From IMG/VR virus record IMGVR_UViG_3300025000_000261, positions 1 to 36,696 of that record: a stretch of DNA of 36,696 nt; one strand, 5' to 3'. Positions within the stretch are counted from its first letter, which is position 1. Each line of letters opens with the position of its first letter. A program made the translations under genes and the position numbers. Below are positions 10,199-18,737 of the stretch, piece by piece. Below the pieces are notes generated by a model. The model had not been told where the DNA came from. It saw nothing but the letters and a program-made list of their open reading frames with translations, and made no database searches. The stretch is from a virus.

Positions 10199-11961
10199 AT
10201 CATCCCTGTCATATCTGGGGCAGTTTCAGTTGATCCTGCCTCTGCTTCTGGCTTTCTGTTTACTGCTGGCATCCCACCTGCTGGTTGTTCCATTCCTTGT
10301 GGCTGTGTGGGTGCACCCGGCTGACCCTGCATTCCCTGTTGCTGTAGTTGTTGCAATACCATGGCTGCGATTGGATCATTGTTTTTAGCTTGTGCTTCCA
10401 GAACTTTCATCATGGAATACTGCAGTGCAATAGGATGTGTCTGAGTCATCTCAATAACTTTTCGATCATACTCTTCATCAGGCTGCTGAATGTCAAGGTA
10501 TCTTTCCATGATTGTTTCTTCTGACAATACTCCACGTACCTGGTTGCCCATAGCGTGTTTGCGTACCTGATCATTCGGGAAGTTAGGAGTAATCTCACAG
10601 CTAACATGGAAGCCTTCCAGATCTTTTATAGGAATAAGTTCTGTGAATGGCTTCCCCTTTATTTTTCCATACATGCGTAGATAACAATTATCCTCAGCAT
10701 GATCGACAGCTACTTCAATAGCTTTACTTCCTGCCCACTCCCAGAATCTTTTGAGATGTGCGATAGGTTGTTCAAGTCTGATCCTGTTCTGGTCACCCAA
10801 CTGTGATAAGGAATACCCGGATGCCTGACTAGAACCAGAGCCAATAAATACATCAGAGAAACCTGATTGCTGTACCCTTGATCTCTGGAAGTCAATCTGT
10901 CTTTCTACATCAGGAGCATTACCTGGCCACTGTGGGAAAGCAATATCCTCATCCTGAGATAAGGTTACAATCTGCCCCATGACCGCATCCATGCTGACTG
11001 CTCTACCATTGGATGTCTTAGATACCACAGGAAGCGAAGAGTATAAATTGATCTGTCGCTGTCTGCGGTTGATGTTCTGTTCCAAATGTTTTACTGGTTC
11101 TTCCAGTGGGGTAATAATACTGTGCCACTTTCCTGAATCAGTCCTATCTGTTGGCTTGTATAAACCAAGAGTATATGGTAATGACTTGTACTTTGGCATG
11201 ACAGTAAGTTCCCGATCAGGAACAAACTCATTGTCAAACAATACAGCATTACGAATAATTATGTTTCCTTTTTTATCCTTTTCAGTAGCATCCCAATAAT
11301 CTACCAGCATTCCTTGCCTGCTTACCAAGTCTTCTGTAGATTTCAAGTAACTCATACTAGATGGTAACTTACCAAAACGCATAAGTACATCAAAGGCTGA
11401 TGTCTTTTCTTCCCTGGCTACTGCTATCCATCTTTTCTTCCCCCCTGGAAGGAAATATACTGTACTGGGATCTATAACCTTTTGAACCAGTGGGCATTCA
11501 TCATATACCTGAACGGGAACTTCTTCCCCATACTCATTGATTACTGTCTCGGTTTTCTTTTCTGCATCTTCATCCCAGACCGTATATAAGACACAACCGC
11601 CATCACGAACATAGTGCAGAAGAACTTCATAAAGGGTATCATATTCATTCCTGTTTATATTAGTTTCCATTACACCAACCAGGAATTTCTCTACCTGTGA
11701 CTCAAGTTTCTGAGTTTCTGTTCCGGGTTTCCATGCAGTAGCTTTCCATACTAATGGGTTGGTAAGCAAAATACCAACCGCTAAGTCTACGTGGTTGGTA
11801 AAGGTTGGGTCTGCAAATCTATCCTCACCCGGCTTGGGTGTACCAGAGTAGTGTTTGGAGTCATATAGGTTTCTCCACCTGTCAATATTCTTATGCCAGT
11901 CAGTCATAAACGCTTTAGCAAATGCTATGTTCTGCGTAACCTTTTCTAAGTTAGTATCCAT
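10195..11961 (-). CDS. Portal protein (probable)
   Basis: This is a 588-residue protein with ATG at 11961 after GAGGAATAA. Its size, its place directly after the terminase (with only an HNH gene between) and its composition fit a phage portal: a helical N-terminus with W-R-N-L-Y-D near residue 25, a mixed middle, and a long low-complexity C-terminal tail rich in Gln, Pro and Gly (about 535-588), as often seen in portals. Portals form the dodecameric ring at the capsid vertex through which DNA is packed and ejected. The call rests on context and general character rather than a unique motif. An alternative would be another head-tail connector protein of similar size. Confidence 0.78.
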   Translation of the reverse strand: MDTNLEKVTQNIAFAKAFMTDWHKNIDRWRNLYDSKHYSGTPKPGEDRFADPTFTNHVDLAVGILLTNPLVWKATAWKPGTETQKLESQVEKFLVGVMETNINRNEYDTLYEVLLHYVRDGGCVLYTVWDEDAEKKTETVINEYGEEVPVQVYDECPLVQKVIDPSTVYFLPGGKKRWIAVAREEKTSAFDVLMRFGKLPSSMSYLKSTEDLVSRQGMLVDYWDATEKDKKGNIIIRNAVLFDNEFVPDRELTVMPKYKSLPYTLGLYKPTDRTDSGKWHSIITPLEEPVKHLEQNINRRQRQINLYSSLPVVSKTSNGRAVSMDAVMGQIVTLSQDEDIAFPQWPGNAPDVERQIDFQRSRVQQSGFSDVFIGSGSSQASGYSLSQLGDQNRIRLEQPIAHLKRFWEWAGSKAIEVAVDHAEDNCYLRMYGKIKGKPFTELIPIKDLEGFHVSCEITPNFPNDQVRKHAMGNQVRGVLSEETIMERYLDIQQPDEEYDRKVIEMTQTHPIALQYSMMKVLEAQAKNNDPIAAMVLQQLQQQGMQGQPGAPTQPQGMEQPAGGMPAVNRKPEAEAGSTETAPDMTGMI

Positions 11962-11974
11962 TTATTCCTCGCCT

Positions 11975-12421
11975 CTATATGTGTTTCCAGTTCACTCTAT
12001 TAACAATATAATTAATAGTTCTAAAGTTCACCTCGTACTCCTTAGCAAGACTTCTTTGAATTGCACCAATTTTATACTTCTCTCGTATTTCTAATACCTG
12101 TGCTGGAGTTAATTTTGCTCTACCAACACCCCCTCCCCCTTTTCCTCCCCTTCTTCCTCTTTCCATCATTTCTCTCATGTTATCAGCATGTGTACCAAGA
12201 TGAAGATGTTCTGGATTAACACAGCCTGGATCATCACATGAATGTAAAACATGCACACCTTCTGGAATTGCACCGTTATGAATCATGTAAGAAATCCCAT
12301 GTGCGTCTGTCATTTTCCCCCTAAATATCATCCTTCCATATCCGTCTTTCCCCGTTGCATTTCTCCAACGCCAGTCTAGCCCAACCTTCTCATAAAATCG
12401 CTCTTTTATTGTCTTTCTCAT
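11975..12421 (-). CDS. HNH homing-type endonuclease
   Basis: The protein has 148 residues from ATG 12421, chosen because AGGAG lies a few bases upstream; a longer reading from 12448 would overlap the terminase end. The HNH core is clear: H60, C62, C67-x-N69-P-x-H72, then LGTHADN, which matches the HNH_3 pattern of free-standing phage endonucleases. A Gly/Arg-rich linker (about 88-103) leads to a C-terminal helix-turn-helix (about 105-148) that probably reads DNA. It is wedged between the terminase and portal genes, a classic spot for a selfish homing endonuclease, and it does not break either gene. Confidence 0.88.
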   Translation of the reverse strand: MRKTIKERFYEKVGLDWRWRNATGKDGYGRMIFRGKMTDAHGISYMIHNGAIPEGVHVLHSCDDPGCVNPEHLHLGTHADNMREMMERGRRGGKGGGGVGRAKLTPAQVLEIREKYKIGAIQRSLAKEYEVNFRTINYIVNRVNWKHI

Positions 12422-12429
12422 GCTATCTC

Positions 12430-14019
12430 CTAACTCCGAAACATCCATGGTAATTTACTATTAGCAGTATCTACTTCTCCCTTATCAGAGAACGGATAAG
12501 ATATGTGTACCGGAATTGATACATCTACCCCACCCCCCTGCACAGCTTTGTATGCTGCTATAGATAATGCTACTGAATAGTCCATCGGTTTCCTTATTCC
12601 CTTTGAAGTTTGTTTCTGTTTTACAATTCTGAACCCGTTGGTCTCACTCTGAGCAACAGTGTTCTGAATGTGGGTACGGGCTTCCTCATCTTTATAAGAA
12701 TGAAGTCGTTTGAATTTTAAAAGATCATATAGGTTTTGACTTGCCTTTACCATGTTTCCAGCAGTTTGTGTAAACTCGGAAACCGGGTAGCCCATTTGTT
12801 CTAATTGTAGCATTAATTGATACAAATGTGCAGGATCATAGCTTATGTCAACAACCTTGAATTCAGTATACAGTTTTATAATCATCTGTTTCAAGGTAGC
12901 ATCCAAATCCAGCTGCTCATTAGTAGGTGTCCAGATCTTATGCAATACATCTACAACTACACCCTTACTTGAATCGTAACAACAAGCTACGAGTGCGGTT
13001 GAGTCTCGCTTGGGGGCAGCATCAATACCTAAATACAACGGGAACTTAGCATAGGGGTGGTCTTTCCATAATTCTGCAGAGTCTTGGATCTGTGAAGCTG
13101 CATACTCCCACCAGTCCATAGGAATGAATTCTTCGTGTGTAGTTACCCATCTATTTTCGTGTAACCTGAGGTATGCTGCTGGCCGTAAAGAATTTCTCTG
13201 GCTTTCATAGTATGAGTCATCTTGCCAGGGCATAGTAGGTTCGTGATTCCAATAGGTAAATTGCTTCCCTGTTTCCCAACAAGGGTATTCTGCCAGCTCA
13301 AATACTGGTGCACCCTTTCCATCTTCGTGTTCGTCCCTTCCAACCCCGTTCAAATACATGTCCCAAAGAAGGTCAGACTCATTTATAAATCCTGCGTAAG
13401 TAGAGATAAATCTTAATGACCACGGAATAGTAGGAATAGGAGTAAGTTCTTCATAGGTACGTCTGGTAAGCTCACTATTAATGCCCCATAATTCATCGAA
13501 CAAAACTAGAGCATGACGAGAACCTGCTACTGATTTATATGATTGGGCTAGTACCTTTATAGTAGTTCCATTAGGTATCTCTATCTCATACTTATTTACT
13601 TTGTACTCTCGTGCAGCAGCATGGTATTTCAGATCTCGCATGACCCGCCCCTCAGCCTGCTCTACATCATTTGCTATTACATATATCTCACTTCCAGCCG
13701 GGCATACTTCTGCATACCATCCAGCAATAGCAGCCGAGATCAAAGTTTTTCCACTCTTCTTCGTTGTACTGAATAGAACAGTAGAGTATTTGAATTCCTT
13801 ATCTTCATTCTGACTTAGAGCAAACCCTAGAATATCTTTCTGTAAAGATTGTAACTCTAACCATCCACTACTCCCCCACTTTTGTGTCTTACTGTTCCAT
13901 GTATCTCTAATAAAGAAACCATACTTGTCTACCCAATCAATAAAAGGAATGGAGAAGGGTTGAACTTCTCCATACATGTCTGGTAAAACTATTTTTTCTT
14001 TCTCTTCTACTCTACTCAA
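12430..14019 (-). CDS. terL: Terminase large subunit
   Basis: This 529-residue packaging motor has an N-terminal ATPase with Walker A STTKKSGKT at 84-92 and Walker B LVLFDELWG at 171-179 (D175, catalytic E176). The C-terminal RNase H-fold nuclease shows D333 in LGIDAAPKRDS, D391/D395 in DISYDPAHL and D480 in MDYSVAL. It cuts concatemeric DNA and drives it through the portal, and the arrangement fits the Terminase_1 (HK97-type) group. The only possible 5' start is TTG at 14019: a TAA is directly in front of it in frame and AGGAG lies six bases upstream. The next ATG is residue 15. No small terminase subunit is recognisable next to it. Confidence 0.95.
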   Translation of the reverse strand: MSRVEEKEKIVLPDMYGEVQPFSIPFIDWVDKYGFFIRDTWNSKTQKWGSSGWLELQSLQKDILGFALSQNEDKEFKYSTVLFSTTKKSGKTLISAAIAGWYAEVCPAGSEIYVIANDVEQAEGRVMRDLKYHAAAREYKVNKYEIEIPNGTTIKVLAQSYKSVAGSRHALVLFDELWGINSELTRRTYEELTPIPTIPWSLRFISTYAGFINESDLLWDMYLNGVGRDEHEDGKGAPVFELAEYPCWETGKQFTYWNHEPTMPWQDDSYYESQRNSLRPAAYLRLHENRWVTTHEEFIPMDWWEYAASQIQDSAELWKDHPYAKFPLYLGIDAAPKRDSTALVACCYDSSKGVVVDVLHKIWTPTNEQLDLDATLKQMIIKLYTEFKVVDISYDPAHLYQLMLQLEQMGYPVSEFTQTAGNMVKASQNLYDLLKFKRLHSYKDEEARTHIQNTVAQSETNGFRIVKQKQTSKGIRKPMDYSVALSIAAYKAVQGGGVDVSIPVHISYPFSDKGEVDTANSKLPWMFRS

Positions 14020-14095
14020 TTACTTCTCCTCTGCCTCAAACTTGATACTATCCATCACGCCTCATGCTAATCTTGATAATCGTTGTATAGAATGG

Positions 14096-15571
14096 TCATG
14101 ACTCACTCCATGTTATTTCTGTTAGCCCAACTTGCCAATCATCAATACTTACTTTTCCTGTGTAATATAAATCAAGTCCTGTTGTTGTCTTAACAATACT
14201 CGCTCTATATAATCCATAAGAATCCCATGCTGGAGCTGTACTTTTCAACAAAATATCTGTTAATTTTCTTGTCCAATTTATTCCATCTTCACTCATACCA
14301 AGATATAGGTTGTAATCATCCGTATGAAACAGACCATAAAATCTATCGGTATCATAAATAATATCAACGTGTGACCAGCGAGCATGATTGTTCAGATATA
14401 ATTGTTTTTGTGACGACCAACCTGTGTAAATATCGCTTGATGTTTTTAGATAATATGTGTTTGGTGTTGCTGTTTCGTTGTGAAAAAACAAGTACCATAA
14501 ACTATCTTTATAAACAAGTGATGGAGATTGATACTCGTTTTTTCCTCCCCTCATTATTTCAACACGATCACTCCAAGTTGTACCATTGCTTGATTCTGAA
14601 ATATAAAGAATATCGGTAACATTGTCTGACAATCGTAACCTATAAACCATATAAAGTTTATTGTTTACAAATGCCATATCAGGATCAGACCAATAACTCC
14701 CATCAGCTAAATTTGCTACTATTGGATTTGTCAGCCCTTCTGGTACAACCCATGTTGTTTTATCGTTTGATGCGACAACTGATGGATTTTCGTAAGTTTC
14801 ATCAGATGCTGGATAAGGTGTCATAACCATCCAATATCTATAACTATTCCACCCCGACACACCTGTATCAATTACGTCTGGATGTACTACCTGACCGCTT
14901 TCATCATACGTTGGAATTGTCAATGGTGTTGCTGCGTTTGTGGCTGTTGCAGATAATAACTCACTGCAATAAGGTATTGAAGATTGTCCCCTGAATTGTC
15001 TTACTAAAATATCATCAAAGTAAACTCCGGCATAATCTTGATAGCCAATTCCGACTTTAGTATTTGTTTGATAAGCGTCCATGAGAAATTGAAATAATTG
15101 TGTGGTGTCTGCATAAACAGTTACAATTCCAAATTTACTGACTGTTATTCTTATTTTGTGGTCAACACTTGGACTCCATGTAATTCTACCGTTGGCAAAA
15201 GTAGTTGATCTTTTATATAAAAACCATTCAGAACCAGAATATCTTGTTGGCGTAATCTCAAAAAAATATTTATCGACAATATCAGCCATAGCCCAATAAA
15301 ATCTTGTCCATTGCTCTGCAATTCCTGCCTTATAATTTATTGTTACATCATAAGAATTTTCTCCAACATCTACTAAATAAATGCTATCAACTGTAATTAC
15401 GGCATGATTACTGTTTATTATTATGTTGTAACCGTCAGCACCCTTTATCCAGCTATTGCCTGTTTCGGGGGTATGATCTTCCAGATTAACATCATCTGTA
15501 TCGGTAAATGTGTCTCGAAACAAAATACGATTATTATTATTCATTAATATTAATAACTTAGCTTGTTTCAT
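14096..15571 (-). CDS. Tail fibre or glycan-binding protein with C-terminal beta-propeller
   Basis: This 491-residue protein overlaps the upstream LamG-like gene by an ATGA junction. Residues about 15-200 look like a concanavalin-type beta sandwich (alternating hydrophobic strands, F-D-D-I near the end). Residues about 240-491 show repeated blades with W-S-D-P-D, Q-S-P-S-L-V and W-S-H-V-D-I-I-Y-D, the look of a five-bladed propeller of GH43 or sialidase-like proteins. A role in binding or trimming a host surface glycan is likely, but catalytic residues cannot be assigned by eye. It begins with an A-K-L-L-I-L-M stretch almost matching the start of its neighbour, perhaps a common attachment peptide. 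It lies upstream of the terminase in the late operon. Confidence 0.72.
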   Translation of the reverse strand: MKQAKLLILMNNNNRILFRDTFTDTDDVNLEDHTPETGNSWIKGADGYNIIINSNHAVITVDSIYLVDVGENSYDVTINYKAGIAEQWTRFYWAMADIVDKYFFEITPTRYSGSEWFLYKRSTTFANGRITWSPSVDHKIRITVSKFGIVTVYADTTQLFQFLMDAYQTNTKVGIGYQDYAGVYFDDILVRQFRGQSSIPYCSELLSATATNAATPLTIPTYDESGQVVHPDVIDTGVSGWNSYRYWMVMTPYPASDETYENPSVVASNDKTTWVVPEGLTNPIVANLADGSYWSDPDMAFVNNKLYMVYRLRLSDNVTDILYISESSNGTTWSDRVEIMRGGKNEYQSPSLVYKDSLWYLFFHNETATPNTYYLKTSSDIYTGWSSQKQLYLNNHARWSHVDIIYDTDRFYGLFHTDDYNLYLGMSEDGINWTRKLTDILLKSTAPAWDSYGLYRASIVKTTTGLDLYYTGKVSIDDWQVGLTEITWSES

Positions 15572-16233
15572 AGTGCTGCCATTGCGGTATAAAGTCCCAT
15601 CATTTGTGTAGGCGTCAATGTTGTATTAAATATCACTACCGCCTGAATTTTACAAGCCGGCCCAAATTGACTAGCAGAACTAGAACCAATATGAATTTTC
15701 TTGGTGTTGGCTGCCGCCCAATCTGCTATTTCGCCTGCTTCTGCATTTCCATTTCTATATCCTTTATTTCCAGCAACACCCAAAATACCAGTTGCAACCC
15801 TTGTTGCTATTTGTAATGTTCCACCATTATAATAATTAACTGCGTTTGCTGCTGATTGTGGATATATTGAAAAATTCGCATTAGTTGTATTTTGTCCTAT
15901 AATTGCTTGCCAGGTTACATCTTCCGAATCTGAAAATCTAATCATCATTGAATAATTTTGGCTCGTTGGTACTATCTGTGTTTCAAGTAAATTGCTACTG
16001 CCATTGAACGCCCAACCATAAGACGTATCAAATGTTGGAGCATCACCTGTAGCCGAAACAATTAAATCATTAGTTCCAGGTGTAATTAAATTTATATAAC
16101 TTGTTGCTATATCCGCTACACCAATGGCTTTAAACGCTCCAATACAATTAACAGCAGAAACACCAGCAGGAAGATACCAAGGTATATTTTGCTTGCCCCC
16201 CATCAACACCAACAACTTCTGCGCACTATTCAT
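15568..16233 (-). CDS. LamG/concanavalin-like structural (fibre) protein
   Basis: The protein has 221 residues, with ATG at 16233 after GGGGAGAGGAG. The body from about residue 60 shows a LamG/Laminin_G_3-like pattern (SYGWAFNGSSNLLET, YSMMIRFSD, then KIHIGSSSASQF and VVIFNTTLTPTQMMGLYTAM). Such domains are common in phage tail and head fibres that bind glycans. The N-terminus, Q-K-L-L-V-L-M, is repeated in the next gene. There is no signal peptide. It is translationally coupled to the propeller protein downstream. Confidence 0.72.
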   Translation of the reverse strand: MNSAQKLLVLMGGKQNIPWYLPAGVSAVNCIGAFKAIGVADIATSYINLITPGTNDLIVSATGDAPTFDTSYGWAFNGSSNLLETQIVPTSQNYSMMIRFSDSEDVTWQAIIGQNTTNANFSIYPQSAANAVNYYNGGTLQIATRVATGILGVAGNKGYRNGNAEAGEIADWAAANTKKIHIGSSSASQFGPACKIQAVVIFNTTLTPTQMMGLYTAMAAL

Positions 16234-16277
16234 CGTTACACTCCTCTCCCCTGCTTTATCGCTAGAAAACTTTTCAC

Positions 16278-16796
16278 CTATACCTCCAGCTGTCCACCAT
16301 AAATCTGTAGTGAAACAGAAACAGGGTTATCAAAAGAGGTTGAACCAGTAAAGGTCATGTCTGTACTTGATACCTGTGCCTGTAACTTTATAAGATCGTC
16401 TGGACTTACCATGACCGACCCGGCGTATTGCTGTGTTCCAACCTCTGCCTCACTCAGTGCTCTTCCTACAATAGACTGTAAACATCTTTTCTCTACGTAG
16501 GTTTCTCCAGCATCTGTACTTACTACTATCCTTGTAAGAATTGATACTGCTGTGTTGGCTGCCCCTCCCCACTTCGGTCTTACACATCCACCCACAAAAA
16601 ATATCCCGGTTGTGTTACTCTTGATTACACTTAGAACATCTGAACTAAAGAAGTCAAAATCTGGTGTAGACTCATTATCATTCTTTGTGTCAAAAGTAAT
16701 GTCGTACCATGTATTGGCATCTACGAAAGTAACTGGATCAACCTTGTGTAACTTGAGTGCCTGTGCTTGATTGTATAAGGGTGGATTCCAGGACAT
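16278..16796 (-). CDS. Small beta-rich virion protein, C1q/TNF-like jelly roll (tentative)
   Basis: This 172-residue protein is almost entirely beta strands, with a W-Y-D-I-T-F segment, FFVGGCVRPKWGG in the middle and late LIKLQAQVSSTD. The strand spacing resembles trimeric C1q/TNF-like jelly rolls used as phage head or tail fibres. It follows the 104-residue gene by 4 bp in the late operon. The fold is inferred from pattern only, and no motif is decisive. The ribosome binding site is weak (AAAGG about 11 bases upstream), so translation may depend on the upstream gene. Confidence 0.6.
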   Translation of the reverse strand: MSWNPPLYNQAQALKLHKVDPVTFVDANTWYDITFDTKNDNESTPDFDFFSSDVLSVIKSNTTGIFFVGGCVRPKWGGAANTAVSILTRIVVSTDAGETYVEKRCLQSIVGRALSEAEVGTQQYAGSVMVSPDDLIKLQAQVSSTDMTFTGSTSFDNPVSVSLQIYGGQLEV

Positions 16797-16800
16797 AGTA

Positions 16801-17115
16801 CTATGCCTTTATCCAACAAACTTTTTCACCATTTACGTCTGCATCAATAAACACATGAGTTAGATCATTGACAGCCAGATACATTACTTCACTCGCATTG
16901 AGTGGGAATGCAGATGCTTTGGTCTGTCCTTCAAACATTACCCATACAGTATCTGTATTGTCTGGATGTCCCTTTACCCAAAACCCACCTGCGTTGGTAA
17001 TAGCTGCCAGCTGTACCTCTGTCTCTGCAGTCGTAACTGCTGTTATACCAGTAAAGTCAGAGGATAGTTCAATAATTGTCTGAGCTGTTGGTTGATTACG
17101 TACTTGAAATGTCAT
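16801..17115 (-). CDS. Small beta-rich virion-associated protein, first gene of the late operon
   Basis: This 104-residue protein has a strong AAGGAG 7 bases before ATG 17115. It consists of short beta strands and turns (AQTIIELSS, GFWVKGHPDNTDTVWV, VFIDADVNGEKVCWIKA), the style of small phage decoration or fibre-base proteins. It sits directly downstream of the promoter at 17164-17192. The exact function is not recognised. Confidence 0.65.
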   Translation of the reverse strand: MTFQVRNQPTAQTIIELSSDFTGITAVTTAETEVQLAAITNAGGFWVKGHPDNTDTVWVMFEGQTKASAFPLNASEVMYLAVNDLTHVFIDADVNGEKVCWIKA

Positions 17116-17163
17116 GGTTATCTCCTTAAATTAAAACATACTACTGTCATTAGCCTATAACTA

Positions 17164-17192
17164 ATTATAGTAGTATAGTAAAAGAAAAGCAA
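17164..17192 (-). promoter_or_regulatory. Late (structural) operon promoter
   Basis: On the minus strand, TTGCTT (17192-17187) and a perfect TATAAT (17169-17164) are separated by exactly 17 bp, a sigma-70-type layout, about 50 bp upstream of the first structural gene. The -35 is the left arm of a 7-1-7 palindrome (17187-17201), so a bound regulator would block or recruit polymerase here. Confidence 0.75.
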
Positions 17193-17201
17193 CCGTTACT
17201 T
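17187..17201. promoter_or_regulatory. Operator-like palindrome, site 1 (late promoter)
   Basis: AAGCAAC-C-GTTACTT has one mismatch to the 7-1-7 consensus AAGTAAC-N-GTTACTT. It covers the -35 hexamer of the late promoter. The exact reverse complement of these 15 bases recurs at 32915-32929. Confidence 0.6.
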
Positions 17202-17207
17202 AAATAG

Positions 17208-17245
17208 AGAGAGAACCAGAGAAAGGACGTAACCCGGTTCTCTCT
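17208..17245. terminator. Stem-loop between accessory and late operons
   Basis: The arms AGAGAGAACC (17208-17217) and GGTTCTCTCT (17236-17245) form a perfect 10-bp stem with an 18-base loop. It follows the last gene of the accessory operon (ending at 17286) and precedes the late promoter, so it may end leftward transcription. There is no clear U-run, so it may instead be an RNA processing or insulating hairpin. Confidence 0.45.
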
Positions 17246-17285
17246 TTCAGAAAGGATTGTTTAATACTGTAGCACGAATTTATCT

Positions 17286-17522
17286 TTATTGCAAGGGGAA
17301 AGCAGGAATCTGTGGATCAGTTGGTACTGCATAGTAATCTTCCAGATCTTCAATGATCTCTTTTATCCTTGGTTCATCTTGCTCTTCACGTGATAACCAT
17401 GATGCTAACTTCCATGTGATCAACTTTCTTGTAAAGCTCCACTCCTTGGGAAATCTTTTCTGCAAATACTTTATCTGTGTTCCACTGAGATGGACTACTA
17501 CTTCATATACTTTTCTACTCAT
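17286..17522 (-). CDS. Small unknown protein, last gene of the zinc-finger operon
   Basis: This 78-residue protein starts at ATG 17522, inside the last codons of the upstream gene. It shows an amphipathic start (V-Y-E-V-V-V-H-L-S), a basic helix around K-Y-L-Q-K-R-F and an acidic helix R-I-K-E-I-I-E-D-L-E. No family is recognised. A longer reading from further upstream lies wholly inside the 186-residue gene and is less likely. Confidence 0.65.
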   Translation of the reverse strand: MSRKVYEVVVHLSGTQIKYLQKRFPKEWSFTRKLITWKLASWLSREEQDEPRIKEIIEDLEDYYAVPTDPQIPAFPLQ

Positions 17523-18075
17523 ATCCCAACACCCTTCCCAACTTTTCCCACAAGTCCAATGCCTGTTCACGTGTAAGTTTCTTTGGCTCTACATAATCCC
17601 AATAGTAGTTAGGATCAAGGTCAACAACAATCTCACCATCTTTTTCTTCAACACTGGCTCGCCATGCAATACGCTCTCTCTCGTATTGTTCTTGTTGTAT
17701 TCTTTCCTGCTCTGCCCATCTTTTCTGTTGGGCTTTCAATTTCTTGGCCTGCTTTTTATCATAGCAGGTTTGACATAGTGGTTTGGTGTAGTCCTCTCCT
17801 CTGTACTCACCACCACACTTTGTACATTCCTTTGGGGAATCATCATAATCACAGTACTGGCATTTCCTGTTCTCGTCCAACCCGTCTGCTATCTTACACT
17901 TAGGACAGACACTTGGATACTGCTTCTGGAAACTTGACCAACTTGCATCAGATGAAGTTGCAATCATTTCATTAGTTCCAATAGGTGCAGCAATCCACAC
18001 AAAATTATATGGATCTGGATTCATTGGAACATAGTCAGGAGTAAACCTTACTTTCCCATCCCATTCTTCATTCAT
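17515..18075 (-). CDS. Double zinc-ribbon protein with coiled-coil tail
   Basis: This 186-residue protein has four CxxC pairs at C57/C60, C72/C75, C84/C87 and C101/C104, enough for two zinc ribbons, followed by a Lys/Gln/Glu-rich predicted coiled coil at about 105-140. It probably binds a nucleic acid or a host protein; no enzymatic motif is visible. The ATG at 18075 lies inside the end of the 57-residue zinc-finger gene, so the two are translationally coupled. Confidence 0.75.
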   Translation of the reverse strand: MNEEWDGKVRFTPDYVPMNPDPYNFVWIAAPIGTNEMIATSSDASWSSFQKQYPSVCPKCKIADGLDENRKCQYCDYDDSPKECTKCGGEYRGEDYTKPLCQTCYDKKQAKKLKAQQKRWAEQERIQQEQYERERIAWRASVEEKDGEIVVDLDPNYYWDYVEPKKLTREQALDLWEKLGRVLGYE

Positions 18076-18241
18076 ATTCTACTATTTCCTTTCCATCTCT
18101 TACCTCAATAACCTCCACGATCTCTCCTTGCCCTTGACATATTGGACACTCTACCATCTCTCCAAGATACCAATGCTGCCCATTCCCCCAACATGTCTGG
18201 CATGTAAATGAACTCCATATAACTTCTGGTATTGTATTCAT
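18068..18241 (-). CDS. Small CxxCxGxG zinc-finger protein
   Basis: This 57-residue protein has two DnaJ-type zinc motifs, CQTCWGNGQ (C14, C17) and CPICQGQGE (C32, C35), one zinc site in all. Free-standing proteins of this kind often act as small chaperone-like or nucleic-acid-binding factors; the role here is unknown. The ATG at 18241 overlaps the stop of the upstream gene (TAATG) and the end overlaps the downstream gene, so it lies within a tightly coupled operon. Confidence 0.72.
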   Translation of the reverse strand: MNTIPEVIWSSFTCQTCWGNGQHWYLGEMVECPICQGQGEIVEVIEVRDGKEIVEYE

Positions 18242-18465
18242 TATCTACTTCCTTCCTCTGGATCTAGCGTCCAGTCATCATAAGGGTCATACCCCTCATA
18301 ACATACTTCTGTATTCCATTCTTTCTGGGCATCAGCTTTCAATTTATATTCTCTGGTCTTGTTCTCACACTCTATACAATACACCGACCATCCCAGACCA
18401 GATAACTTATACACAGCTAGTCCACGACAATTACATTTCTTCAGACTGCCCACTGGTATTGGCAT
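18241..18465 (-). CDS. Lar-like restriction alleviation protein (tentative)
   Basis: This 74-residue protein has ATG at 18465 after GGAGAAAAG. C11, C13, C30 and C33, followed by A-x-x-E-W-N (W50, N51), match the layout of the Lar/restriction-alleviation zinc-finger family, in which a CxxC pair, a second pair and a final A-x3-W-N are typical. The first pair is CxC rather than CxxC. Lar-type proteins protect phage DNA from host type I restriction, which would fit an early accessory operon. The assignment is by motif only. Confidence 0.55.
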   Translation of the reverse strand: MPIPVGSLKKCNCRGLAVYKLSGLGWSVYCIECENKTREYKLKADAQKEWNTEVCYEGYDPYDDWTLDPEEGSR

Positions 18466-18664
18466 CTTTTCTCCTTTCCAATTCTGCCTCAACAAGAGCT
18501 TTGTCTGTCCTGCTCTTATTCAGCTGCTCAAGAACTGGAACATCTGTTCTGGGCATTGTATCTGATCCACATAATAACCAGAACTCACACATCTCAATCT
18601 CATACTCCACATCTTCTAACTCATATTCAAGTTCACTCGTTGACCACTCAGAATATTTATTCAT
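18431..18664 (-). CDS. Small acidic coiled-coil protein, first gene of the zinc-finger operon
   Basis: This 77-residue protein starts at ATG 18664 with GAAAGGAAG upstream. The N-terminal half is strongly acidic (E-L-E-Y-E-L-E-D-V-E-Y-E-I-E) and the C-terminal half is a charged helix ending A-E-L-E-R-R. It overlaps the Lar-like gene by 35 bp in another frame. The family is unknown; similar short helical proteins lead many phage early operons. Confidence 0.65.
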   Translation of the reverse strand: MNKYSEWSTSELEYELEDVEYEIEMCEFWLLCGSDTMPRTDVPVLEQLNKSRTDKALVEAELERRKDANTSGQSEEM

Positions 18665-18686
18665 CTTTTCTTCCTTTCGTAACTAG

Positions 18687-18734
18687 ATAATACTCCGATT
18701 TAATGGATTAAATATTAAAACTAAATTAGAGTTT
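18687..18734 (-). promoter_or_regulatory. Leftward operon promoter with 11-bp direct-repeat box (box 2)
   Basis: The heptamers CTCTAAT (18731-18725) and TTTTAAT (18720-18714) repeat with an 11-bp period on the minus strand. A TATTAT -10 (18692-18687) follows 42 bases after the box start, and the operon ATG is at 18664. The layout matches boxes at 23249 and 24054, suggesting control by one direct-repeat-binding activator. Confidence 0.6.
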
Positions 18735-18737
18735 TTC

